Origin: DAOUAM01 sp034433305
GTDB taxonomy: Bacteria; Chloroflexota; Dehalococcoidia; Lucifugimonadales; DAOUAM01
Length of the DNA: 51,296 nt
Direction of reading: 5' to 3'
NCBI GenBank assembly: GCA_034433305.1
Contig: DAOUAM010000066.1
Location: 1 to 51,296 of the forward strand
Both the position numbers and the translations under genes were made by a program. Each line of letters opens with the position of its first letter. Position 1 is the first letter of the stretch. Of this stretch, positions 1 to 6,497 are shown piece after piece. The notes beneath the pieces are model-generated. The model ran no database searches. It was given only the letters and a program-made list of their open reading frames with translations, and was not told where the DNA came from.

Positions 1-256
1 GGATGTGCCACAGCGAGGGCGGGGGGTGGGACACAAGGGCACAGGCTGACAACACTCCCTCGGCCTGTGCCGACGTCTCACCCTCATCCCTTTGGCTCCT
101 CTCAGAGCTTGTGGAAGGGGAGGGGATGAAACGTCAGCTTACATGCCAGGCAATTCTTCAGGAATGCCAGCATAACCCTCTTCCTGGCAATGTGCATAGC
201 GTGTTTACGAAGAGGGAGCCGGAGGGCAAAAGCCCCAATTCAGGAGTGACACACCG
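1..256. other. Gene-free left edge with one hairpin
   Basis: No convincing gene is visible here. The only structure is an inverted repeat, CCCTCTTC at 176-183 and GAAGAGGG at 209-216, with a 25-base loop. It lies just past the stop of the minus-strand transketolase gene, but no U-tract follows on that strand, so it is not a classic intrinsic terminator. Confidence 0.4.
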
Positions 257-1198
257 CTAGGACTGCTTGCGGCTTACGACGCGCCTGACTGCCTCGGCCA
301 CGTCATCGGCAGTGAGATGATAGGCCTGAAGCAGCTTGTCCGGGGTGCCTGACTCGGCGTAGCCGCTCAGCGCCACAGACTCCACGGGCGTCGGCAGCTT
401 CCGCGCCAGCAGGTGGGACACCAGGCTGCCCAGCCCGCCGTTGATGTAGTGCTCTTCCGCCGTTACCACAGCGCCGGTCTTCACGGCGGCGTCGAGGACG
501 GCGGTCTCGTCCAGCGGCTTGATGGTGGCCATGTTCAGCACGGTGCAGGAGACGCCCTCGCCCGCCAGCGTGTCAGCAGCCTGAAGGGCGGCATAGACCA
601 TGATACCGCAGGCGATAATGGCCGCGTCCGCCCCATCCCGCAGCGTCTCCGCCCTGCCCAGATGGAACGTGTAGCCGTTCTGGTGGACGACAGGCGTCGC
701 CGGCCGGGACAGCCGCACGTAGCAGGGGCCATCGTGGTCCAGGATGGCCCGTACCACCTGCCGGGCCTCCGGGGCGTCGGCCGGCACTATGACGGTGAAG
801 TTGGGCAGGGCACACATGATGGCAATGTCCTCGATGCTCTGGGCCGACACACCGTCCTCGCCTGTGATAACGCCGCTGTGGGTTGCCACCACCTTCACGT
901 TGAGTCGCGGCTGCGACACCGACACGCGGAGCTGGTCATAGGGGCGGCTGGTGGCAAACACCGCGAAGGTGCTTACGACGGGTATCTTGCCGGAGGCCGC
1001 CATTCCCGCCGCCACGCTGACTATGTTCTGCTCCGCCGCGCCAAAGTCAAAGAAGCGCTTCTCGAATTTGGCGCCGAAAATGTTAGCGTAGGTGGACTTG
1101 TTCAGGTCGCCGCCCAGGACGACCAGATTGGGGAACGCCTCACCCAGTTCGGCCAGCGTCTTTCCCGCCTCTTCCCTCGTGGAGGCCATTACAACCAT
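257..1198 (-). CDS. Transketolase, C-terminal subunit
   Basis: This is the second half of a split transketolase (313 aa), which moves two-carbon ketol units between sugar phosphates in the cytoplasm. Residues 1-165 form the pyrimidine-binding domain of a ThDP enzyme; the catalytic Glu is E56 in GAAEQNIV. Residues about 190-305 form the transketolase C-terminal domain (IIACGIMVYAAL, then AEEHYINGGLG). The ATG at 1198 has a GGGAGAG-like ribosome site close upstream. The N-terminal subunit ends 44 bases upstream on the same strand, so the two are almost certainly one operon and one enzyme. A DXP synthase reading is less likely because the partner is a short transketolase N-half. Confidence in the family is high; the physiological sugar substrate is not visible. 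Confidence 0.9.
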   Translation of the reverse strand: MVVMASTREEAGKTLAELGEAFPNLVVLGGDLNKSTYANIFGAKFEKRFFDFGAAEQNIVSVAAGMAASGKIPVVSTFAVFATSRPYDQLRVSVSQPRLNVKVVATHSGVITGEDGVSAQSIEDIAIMCALPNFTVIVPADAPEARQVVRAILDHDGPCYVRLSRPATPVVHQNGYTFHLGRAETLRDGADAAIIACGIMVYAALQAADTLAGEGVSCTVLNMATIKPLDETAVLDAAVKTGAVVTAEEHYINGGLGSLVSHLLARKLPTPVESVALSGYAESGTPDKLLQAYHLTADDVAEAVRRVVSRKQS

Positions 1199-1242
1199 CG
1201 CTCTCCCTCGATGTGTGGTCTTTCCTGGCCCGGGCCACGGGC

Positions 1243-2139
1243 CTAGCCGATTTCCTGCAGCGCCTTGGCGGCCTGCTCCTTGCTGGGGGCCTTGCCGTGG
1301 AAGTCCGGGTTATTCTCCATGAAGCTGACGCCCTTGCCCTTGACTGTCCTGGCGATGATGGCCGTGGGAGCGTCCTTTATCCTGGAAGCCTCTTCCAGGG
1401 CGCTGAGTATCTCCCGGAAGTTATGGCCGTCTATCTCCAGGGTGTGCCAACCGAAGGCGCGCCACTTATCGGCCAGTGGCTCCAGGTCCATTACCTGGTA
1501 GGTCCAGCGGTCGTTCTGGATGCCATTGCGGTCCACGATAGCCACCAGGTTGTCCAGGCGGAAGTGGGCCGCCGACATGGCGGCCTCCCAGACCTGGCCC
1601 TCGTCGCACTCGCCATCGCCCAGCATGACATAGACCCGCGTGGGGCGGCTGTCCAGCCGCGCCGCCAGCGCCACCCCTATGCCGAAGGACAGTCCCTGGC
1701 CCAGCGAGCCGCCCGACATCTCCACGCCGGGCGTCTTGATGTGGGCGTGGCCCTGGAGACGGCTGTTGATCTTGCGGAAGGTCAACAGCTCTTCCCTGGG
1801 AATATAGCCAGCTTCCGCCAGCGCGGCATAGAGCACGGGGCAAGCGTGGGCCTTGCTCAGGATGAACCGGTCCCGGTCAGGCCAGGATGGCTCAGAAGGC
1901 CGGTGCCTGAGCACCCGAAAGTACAGGGCGGTGACTACCTCCACAGCCGACAGAGAGCCACCAGGATGGCCACTGCCGGCCTCGGCGGTCATGGTGATGA
2001 TGCTGCGTCGCAGATTCCTGGCTATGGCCTTCAACTCGTCCAAGTCTTGCGCATCCTGAGAGATTTCTGGCGCATCGCCAGCTACCGATACGCCACCAGA
2101 AGCTGCTGTGGCTCTGGGAACATCATCGCTGAAACACAC
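1243..2139 (-). CDS. Transketolase, N-terminal subunit
   Basis: This is the ThDP-diphosphate-binding half of the split transketolase (298 aa). It shows the family motif GSGHPGGS at residues 55-62 and the ThDP/Mg signature GDGECDEGQ at 174-182, with the metal-binding Asn at about 206. The GTG at 2139 gives a somewhat long N-terminus. Homology-like sequence begins near LDELKAIARNLRR (residue 33), so an internal start is possible. It is followed directly by the C-terminal subunit, as in other bacteria with split transketolases. Together they would serve the non-oxidative pentose phosphate pathway. No other sugar-phosphate genes are nearby. Confidence 0.9.
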   Translation of the reverse strand: MCFSDDVPRATAASGGVSVAGDAPEISQDAQDLDELKAIARNLRRSIITMTAEAGSGHPGGSLSAVEVVTALYFRVLRHRPSEPSWPDRDRFILSKAHACPVLYAALAEAGYIPREELLTFRKINSRLQGHAHIKTPGVEMSGGSLGQGLSFGIGVALAARLDSRPTRVYVMLGDGECDEGQVWEAAMSAAHFRLDNLVAIVDRNGIQNDRWTYQVMDLEPLADKWRAFGWHTLEIDGHNFREILSALEEASRIKDAPTAIIARTVKGKGVSFMENNPDFHGKAPSKEQAAKALQEIG

Positions 2140-2231
2140 AGTCCTTCAACCTCCTGGCCGCGGTGGCCGTATTATAGCAGCGCCGCCTGCGAGTCGCTAG
2201 CAGCACGGTGCCAGGCCCGCCAGGCGGGCTG

Positions 2232-3710
2232 TCACTGCCCTCCCAGGGCATTCCTCACCTGTTCCACGGTCTGAAAGTCCGGCGCAAAGATGAGCCTTGT
2301 CTGCAGGCCGCTGATATCCACGTAGATAGCCTGCTGGGCCAACACCATCGCCTGGCTGGTGGGCGTGTCCCCGACCTGCTGCCACTCCTCCCTGGTGCGA
2401 GCGCTGGTGAACTTCATGAAGGCCTCGAAGAACTCCTGAGCGTCCTCCTCCGTGTCCCAGGCGATCTGGCTTGCCAGGACCGTCCTGGAGTCCGGCCCCT
2501 GGAACAGGACATAGGCATCGCCTCCCCAGCCCTCGGCGGCCCGGGAGGCCTCCTCAGGCTGAAGCACAGACTCCAGGTACGCCAGCAGGAGAAGCTCGCC
2601 CAGGGTGTCCTGCCGCAGCAGGCTCCAGCCGTCGCCCAGGACACCCGTGAGGTCCGGCAACTGCACCGGCGCTGGGGCTTCGCCGGAGATGTACTTCTCG
2701 GGGTGCAGCACCTGCTCCGTGGATGCCGGCACATCCTGGAAGGCCTGGTTGATCCTGGACCAGCCATTGGCCTGGAGGTAGAGGCCGAACACGAACTGGC
2801 TACCCTCCTGGTAAGGGAATACTATCGTCCTCCTCAATACGTGGGGCGCTGCCTGGAAGTCCTCCATGGAGAGGTCTTCGGCCTCCTGCATGACCGCCGC
2901 CTGCTGCGCCTGGGTCAGGTGCTGCAGCATGTACAGCCCTTCAGAGAGGGTGGCATCGCCCTCCACCAGGGCCTGGAAGGCGTACAGCTTGTCGCTATTG
3001 CTCTCCAGCGCCTCGCTGGTGGCGTGGATGTCGAAGTGCTGCTGCTGAAGGCCATGTACGAACTCGTGGGCGTAAGTCAGCATATCCGACGCCCGGAACT
3101 CCGTTCCGTCCTGGACCAGGTATAGCTTCTCTTCGTCGGTGTCGAAGAAGCCCACCACAACTTCATTGTACAGGTTAATGTAGGACTCGAAGAGGTCAGT
3201 GCCCGGCTGGATGATTCCCAGCGTCACATAGAGCTCCTGAAGGTGGCTGATGTCGTCCCGGTCCTCCTCGAAGTCCTCTCGCAGGTGGCCTTCCAGCTCT
3301 TGCCGGGTGATGGTCTGCTGTTGCAGCTCCCTTACCACGAAAAGCTGGCGCAGGGCGGACACCTGGGAGGCGATCCTGTCCAGGGCCGTGTCCAGGTCCT
3401 CCGCCGCGGGCGTGGGTGTGCGAGTGGGTATGGCAACGGTGGGCAGTATCACCCGGCCCGGATTGAAGGTCGGGACAGGTGTGGGAGTGGCGGCGGGGGC
3501 GAGCGTTGGTGTGGGAGTGGGGGAAGGCGGTGGGGAAGGTGTCGGGGCGGGTGCCTGCGTGGCTGTGGGCGAAGGTGGCGGTGTGGGTGTGTCAGGTATG
3601 GCGGCAGGCGGCGCATTGCCCGTACACGCCGTGAGCAACAGCAACACGAAGGTCAGGACCGATAGAAGCCTCAAACGCCCCTCATCCCTGCTGACCGGTA
3701 ATTCATGCAC
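2232..3710 (-). CDS. Secreted lipoprotein, HExxH metallopeptidase-like
   Basis: The protein is 492 aa. It starts with a lipoprotein signal ending LLLLTAC, with Cys29 as the lipidated residue. A long Thr/Pro/Ala linker follows (about 36-102), then a globular domain. That domain carries HEFVH at 215-219 inside YAHEFVHGLQQQHFD, and ALVEGDAT at about 247-254, which would supply a downstream Glu (E250) as third zinc ligand. This arrangement fits a gluzincin-type zinc peptidase anchored on the outer face of the membrane. The peptidase call is inferred from the motif, and the substrate is unknown. It has its own promoter and probably a leaderless mRNA. The ATG at 3710 gives a well-formed signal peptide and has no ribosome site. 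Confidence 0.7.
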   Translation of the reverse strand: MHELPVSRDEGRLRLLSVLTFVLLLLTACTGNAPPAAIPDTPTPPPSPTATQAPAPTPSPPPSPTPTPTLAPAATPTPVPTFNPGRVILPTVAIPTRTPTPAAEDLDTALDRIASQVSALRQLFVVRELQQQTITRQELEGHLREDFEEDRDDISHLQELYVTLGIIQPGTDLFESYINLYNEVVVGFFDTDEEKLYLVQDGTEFRASDMLTYAHEFVHGLQQQHFDIHATSEALESNSDKLYAFQALVEGDATLSEGLYMLQHLTQAQQAAVMQEAEDLSMEDFQAAPHVLRRTIVFPYQEGSQFVFGLYLQANGWSRINQAFQDVPASTEQVLHPEKYISGEAPAPVQLPDLTGVLGDGWSLLRQDTLGELLLLAYLESVLQPEEASRAAEGWGGDAYVLFQGPDSRTVLASQIAWDTEEDAQEFFEAFMKFTSARTREEWQQVGDTPTSQAMVLAQQAIYVDISGLQTRLIFAPDFQTVEQVRNALGGQ

Positions 3711-3719
3711 AGTGGAGTC

Positions 3720-3748
3720 AGTATGAATAACCTGGACTGGTTTGTCAA
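3720..3748 (-). promoter_or_regulatory. Promoter of the metallopeptidase lipoprotein gene
   Basis: On the minus strand TTGACA (3748-3743) is followed by a 17-base spacer and CATACT (3725-3720). The expected transcription start is about 3713-3714, only about three bases before the ATG at 3710, and no Shine-Dalgarno sequence precedes it. The message is probably leaderless. Confidence 0.6.
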
Positions 3749-3771
3749 GTTCAGGCCATGGGCGGCGAGGG

Positions 3772-4842
3772 CTACTCGAACCCGCCCAGCTTCAGTTGCA
3801 CCGCCTCAGCCTGCTGCCAGTCGAAGCCAGAGACGCCCACCCCCACCAGCCGGAAAAGCCTGCCCGGCCTGAGCTCTGGCTTGAGCAGCTTGCTGGCCGC
3901 CTCAGCAATGGCCTCCGACGACTGTACAGGCTCCTCCAGCGTGACCTGGCGGGTGAAGGTGGTGAAGTCGGCCAGGCGCAGCTTCAGCTTGACGGTACGG
4001 CCCTGCAGCTCGGCGCGGCGCAGGCGGGAGGCCACGCGCTGGCTCAGCCGGCTTACCAACTCCTGCAGCGCCTCGGGGTCGCCCGTGTCCCTGACCAGCG
4101 TCGTCTCGGCGCTCACCGAGCGCGTCTCGTGCTCCACCACCACGGGCCTGTCATCCTGGCCCAGGGCCAGCAGCCGCAGGTGCTCGCCCATCCGCCCGAA
4201 CCTGGCACGGAACCACTCGGGGCCTCGCTTCGCCAGGTCGCCGATGGTGTGGATGCCCTCGGAGGCCAGCCTGGCGGCGGTCTTGGGCCCGATGCCCCAC
4301 AGCTCCTCCGTGGGAAGGGGGGCCAGGAACTGGCGCTCTGTCCCCGGCGGCACAATGGTGAGGGCGTCGGGCTTGCCCATGCCCGAGGCTATCTTGGCGA
4401 CGGACTTGCTGGTAGCCACGCCCACCGAGATGGTCAGGCCCAGCTCTGCCCGCACCCTGGCCTTGAGCTCGGCGGCAATCTGCCCCGGCGGGCGCTCTGG
4501 CGCGACCAGGTCAGTGACGTCCAGGTAGGCCTCGTCCAGGGACAGCGGCTCCACCAGGGGCGTTATGTCCCGGAAGATGGCCATGACCCGGCGGGACACT
4601 TCGGCGTAGCGCTCGAAGCGGGGCTGGACGCGCACGGCGGTGGGGCAGAGCTGGAGCGCCCGGCCCATGGGCATGGCCGAGCGCACGCCGAAGCGGCGCG
4701 CCTCGTAGGACGCCGAGGCGACCACGCCCCGCGTCTCCGGGCTGCCTCCCACCACCACGGGCCTGCCCCTGAGCTGGGGCCGGTCCAGTTGCTCCACCGA
4801 GGCGTAGAAGGCATCAAAATCGGCGTGGAGAATATGCCGCAT
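3772..4842 (-). CDS. dinB: DNA polymerase IV (Y-family)
   Basis: This is an error-prone translesion polymerase (356 aa). The catalytic carboxylates are D8 in the opening HADFDAFYASVE and D103/E104 in SLDEAYLDVT. Y13 sits at the steric-gate position that excludes ribonucleotides. SKSVAKIASGMGKPD at about 144-158 is the family's nucleotide-contact segment. The little-finger domain fills the C-terminus, and the ending QLKLGG resembles a sliding-clamp binding peptide. The length is typical. The start ATG at 4842 begins directly with the conserved MRHILHADFD. A perfect TATAAT lies upstream. No SOS operator was recognised. It reads in the same direction as the lipoprotein gene but is separated from it by that gene's own promoter. 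Confidence 0.95.
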   Translation of the reverse strand: MRHILHADFDAFYASVEQLDRPQLRGRPVVVGGSPETRGVVASASYEARRFGVRSAMPMGRALQLCPTAVRVQPRFERYAEVSRRVMAIFRDITPLVEPLSLDEAYLDVTDLVAPERPPGQIAAELKARVRAELGLTISVGVATSKSVAKIASGMGKPDALTIVPPGTERQFLAPLPTEELWGIGPKTAARLASEGIHTIGDLAKRGPEWFRARFGRMGEHLRLLALGQDDRPVVVEHETRSVSAETTLVRDTGDPEALQELVSRLSQRVASRLRRAELQGRTVKLKLRLADFTTFTRQVTLEEPVQSSEAIAEAASKLLKPELRPGRLFRLVGVGVSGFDWQQAEAVQLKLGGFE

Positions 4843-4867
4843 AGCTATGCACTCCGCCTGCTCCTAT

Positions 4868-4873
4868 ATTATA
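4868..4873 (-). promoter_or_regulatory. Likely -10 box for dinB
   Basis: A perfect TATAAT on the minus strand lies 26 bases before the dinB start codon. No good -35 hexamer sits at the normal distance, so the promoter may be weak or activator-dependent. Confidence 0.4.
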
Positions 4874-4949
4874 CTCCACCGAAGAAACATCAGTTCTGGC
4901 AGATGTCCGGGACTGGTATGCGCTTTCAGGCGCCGGCGTCTGCCGCTTC

Positions 4950-5024
4950 TCCTTCGGCAGACTCAGGACAGGTCTAGCTCTCCCCCAGAGGGGGCGAGGA
5001 CTGTCCCTTCCCCCTTTGAGTCCA
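4950..5024. repeat. Dispersed mosaic repeat, copy A
   Basis: The 327-base gap between dinB and the arsR-like gene is non-coding. It contains two repeat modules. Module R1 (about 4950-4975) reads CTCCTTCGGCAGACTCAGGA and continues. Module R2 (about 4973-5024) has the core CCCCCAGAGGGGGCGAGGAC, followed by a CCCTTCCCCCT stretch. R2 recurs near 8415 and 17349. R1 recurs inverted near 8538. Confidence 0.65.
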
Positions 5025-5131
5025 AAAGCGGACAGATTGTTGGAAAACCATGCCAGTCTCCTGGTTAGCTTCAAGGGCTGCCCGCTTGTTCTCCCTCCGC
5101 CAACTCTGCGCCGGGCTTGCCCCTGTGCCCC

Positions 5132-5161
5132 TTGACAGACATACGTTCTTATGCCTATTAT
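5132..5161 (+). promoter_or_regulatory. Promoter of the arsR-SRPBCC pair
   Basis: TTGACA (5132-5137), an 18-base spacer and TATTAT (5156-5161) form a near-consensus promoter. The predicted start is about 5168, two bases before the ATG at 5170. No ribosome site is present, so translation is probably leaderless. Confidence 0.65.
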
Positions 5162-5177
5162 TTAACCAAATGGTTAA
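5162..5177. promoter_or_regulatory. Candidate ArsR operator centred on the start codon
   Basis: TTAACCAAATGGTTAA is a perfect 16-base palindrome. It sits directly behind the -10 box and covers the predicted transcription start and the ATG at 5170-5172. A dimeric winged-helix repressor bound here would block its own promoter. Binding by the adjacent ArsR protein is inferred. Confidence 0.65.
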
Positions 5178-5559
5178 GTATTCTCAAGACGTACTCGACT
5201 CGGTCTTCTCTGCCCTGGCAGACCCGACGCGCAGGGCGGTGCTGGAGCGGTTGGCGCAGGGAGAGGCCTCGGTTACGGAGCTGGCGGAGCCTTTCCCTCT
5301 GTCGCTGCCGGCCGTGTCCAAGCACCTGCGGGTGCTGGAGCGGGCGGGGCTTGTGGTGCGGGTGAGGCAGGGCAGGACGCGCCGGTGCAGGCTGGCCGCT
5401 GGCCCCATGCAGGAGGCGGCCCGGTGGATCGCCCGCTACCGCGTGTTCTGGGAGAGGCAGCTTGATGCCCTGGCCGAGTACCTGGACCAACAAGTCGCCA
5501 CGGAGGACAAGCCCGATGCCCAGGCCAGCGCCCAAGCCACGCCCCGTCCTTCGCCTTAG
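5170..5559 (+). CDS. ArsR-family transcriptional repressor
   Basis: This is a 129-aa winged-helix regulator. The N-terminus VFSALADPTRRAVLERL and the recognition region LSLPAVSKHLRVLERAG (about 44-60) are typical of the ArsR branch that pairs with SRPBCC genes. No metal-binding Cys cluster is visible, so metal sensing is not supported. The ATG at 5170 is chosen because family similarity begins there and the promoter places transcription start beside it; the frame continues open further upstream but would run through the promoter. The 3' end overlaps the SRPBCC gene by 44 bases, so the two are co-transcribed and probably translationally coupled. Autorepression through the palindrome over the start codon is likely. 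Confidence 0.9.
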   Translation: MVKYSQDVLDSVFSALADPTRRAVLERLAQGEASVTELAEPFPLSLPAVSKHLRVLERAGLVVRVRQGRTRRCRLAAGPMQEAARWIARYRVFWERQLDALAEYLDQQVATEDKPDAQASAQATPRPSP

Positions 5560-5989
5560 CCGCGTGTTCAACGCCCCCCGCGCCAGGGTGTTCCGCGCCT
5601 GGACCGACCCCGAGGAGCTGAAGAAGTGGTGGGGCGTGGGAGAAGGCTACACGACGCCCATCGCCGAGGTGGACCTGCGGGTGGGCGGCAGGTACCGCCT
5701 GGGCATGAAGCCCCCCGACCATGACCACATCTTCATCGTCACCGGCGTCTTTCGCGAGGTGCTGCCGCCCGAGAAGCTGGTCTACACGTGGGCCTGGGAG
5801 GGCATCGCCATGACCGACCTGGGCGGAGCGGAGACGCTGGTCACGGTGGAGTTCCGCGACCTGGGAGGCTCGACCGAGGTCGTGCTGGTGCACGAGCACC
5901 TGCCCACCAGGAAGGCCCGCGAGGAGCACAGCTATGGCTGGGCCAGCCTGCTGGAGCGCCTGGCCGCCGTGGTGGAGCCTGCGGGATAG
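5516..5989 (+). CDS. SRPBCC / AHSA1-like protein
   Basis: This is a 157-aa START-like domain protein of the AHSA1 group. It shows the usual landmarks: RVFNAPRARVFRAWTDPEEL near the N-terminus, KKWWG, DLRVGGRYRLGM, and a C-terminal helix GWASLLERLAAVVE. Such domains bind hydrophobic ligands in a deep cavity. The Hsp90-activator name of the family does not imply that role here. The ATG at 5516 lies inside the upstream arsR gene, in another frame. ArsR plus SRPBCC pairs are common in bacteria, and the regulator probably controls this gene. The ligand is unknown. Confidence 0.85.
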   Translation: MPRPAPKPRPVLRLSRVFNAPRARVFRAWTDPEELKKWWGVGEGYTTPIAEVDLRVGGRYRLGMKPPDHDHIFIVTGVFREVLPPEKLVYTWAWEGIAMTDLGGAETLVTVEFRDLGGSTEVVLVHEHLPTRKAREEHSYGWASLLERLAAVVEPAG

Positions 5990-6013
5990 CCCACCTGAAT
6001 AGAGGGTGCAGAG

Positions 6014-6043
6014 GCCCTGGCCTGAGAATGCTCAGGCCAGGGC
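6014..6043. terminator. Strong hairpin after the SRPBCC gene
   Basis: GCCCTGGCCTGAG (6014-6026) pairs perfectly with CTCAGGCCAGGGC (6031-6043) across a four-base loop. No U-tract follows, so it may act as a 3'-end stabiliser or a Rho-linked terminator rather than a classical intrinsic one. Confidence 0.5.
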
Positions 6044-6105
6044 GAAGAAGGGGCCGACTTTGAGTGCGGGAGTCTTGAAGCTAGCGTATTGCAAGGAGGA
6101 GGTAC

Positions 6106-6360
6106 ATGCCCAGGTTCATTGACTACCATTCCAAGCTGCCACCGCTGCCACCCGAGGTCGCCCAGCAGATGAAGGCGCAGGTGCAGTCTGGCAAGGCCAA
6201 CCAGTTTGGCGTCAAGGGGATAAACATCTACTTCGGCAAGGGGGGCCAGGCCTACTGCCTCAGCGAGGCCCCCAACGCCGAGGCCATTCTGAAGACTCAT
6301 GAGGCCGCGGGTGTCCCGTTGGGCAAAGGGGATATCGTCGAGGTGACCAGCCTGGTATAG
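6106..6360 (+). CDS. DUF4242-like small protein
   Basis: This is an 84-aa protein with a strong ribosome site (AAGGAGGAGG) just before the ATG. FVKGINIYFGKGGQ-like strands, then YCLSEAPNAEAILKTHEAAG, match the pattern of DUF4242 ferredoxin-like fold proteins, some of which bind nickel. The family assignment is from pattern memory. No catalytic residues are evident, and the metal role should not be assumed. The gene stands alone and is convergent with the ThDP enzyme gene. A 12-base inverted repeat spans its stop codon. Confidence 0.7.
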   Translation: MPRFIDYHSKLPPLPPEVAQQMKAQVQSGKANQFGVKGINIYFGKGGQAYCLSEAPNAEAILKTHEAAGVPLGKGDIVEVTSLV

Positions 6361-6391
6361 CTTCGTCGCCTTTCAGACGGCCCAACGGGAC
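6313..6391. repeat. Long-range inverted repeat over the DUF4242 stop codon
   Basis: GTCCCGTTGGGC (6313-6324, inside the gene) is the exact reverse complement of GCCCAACGGGAC (6380-6391, past the stop). In RNA this would clamp the 3' end of the coding region with a 55-base loop. Confidence 0.5.
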
Positions 6392-6443
6392 ATCCCCATT
6401 CCAGCCCTTTCCTGGCGCTCTGCCCATACCCGCACTCCAGACG

Positions 6444-6475
6444 AGAGGCCCCCGGAGACATGGCCGGGGGCCTCT
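6444..6475. terminator. Hairpin between convergent genes
   Basis: AGAGGCCCCCGG (6444-6455) pairs perfectly with CCGGGGGCCTCT (6464-6475) over an eight-base loop. It lies between the converging DUF4242 and ThDP-enzyme genes and could serve both strands. U-tracts are poor on both sides. Confidence 0.55.
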
Positions 6476-6497
6476 GCATTGGCGGGTGCCTGCCGGG

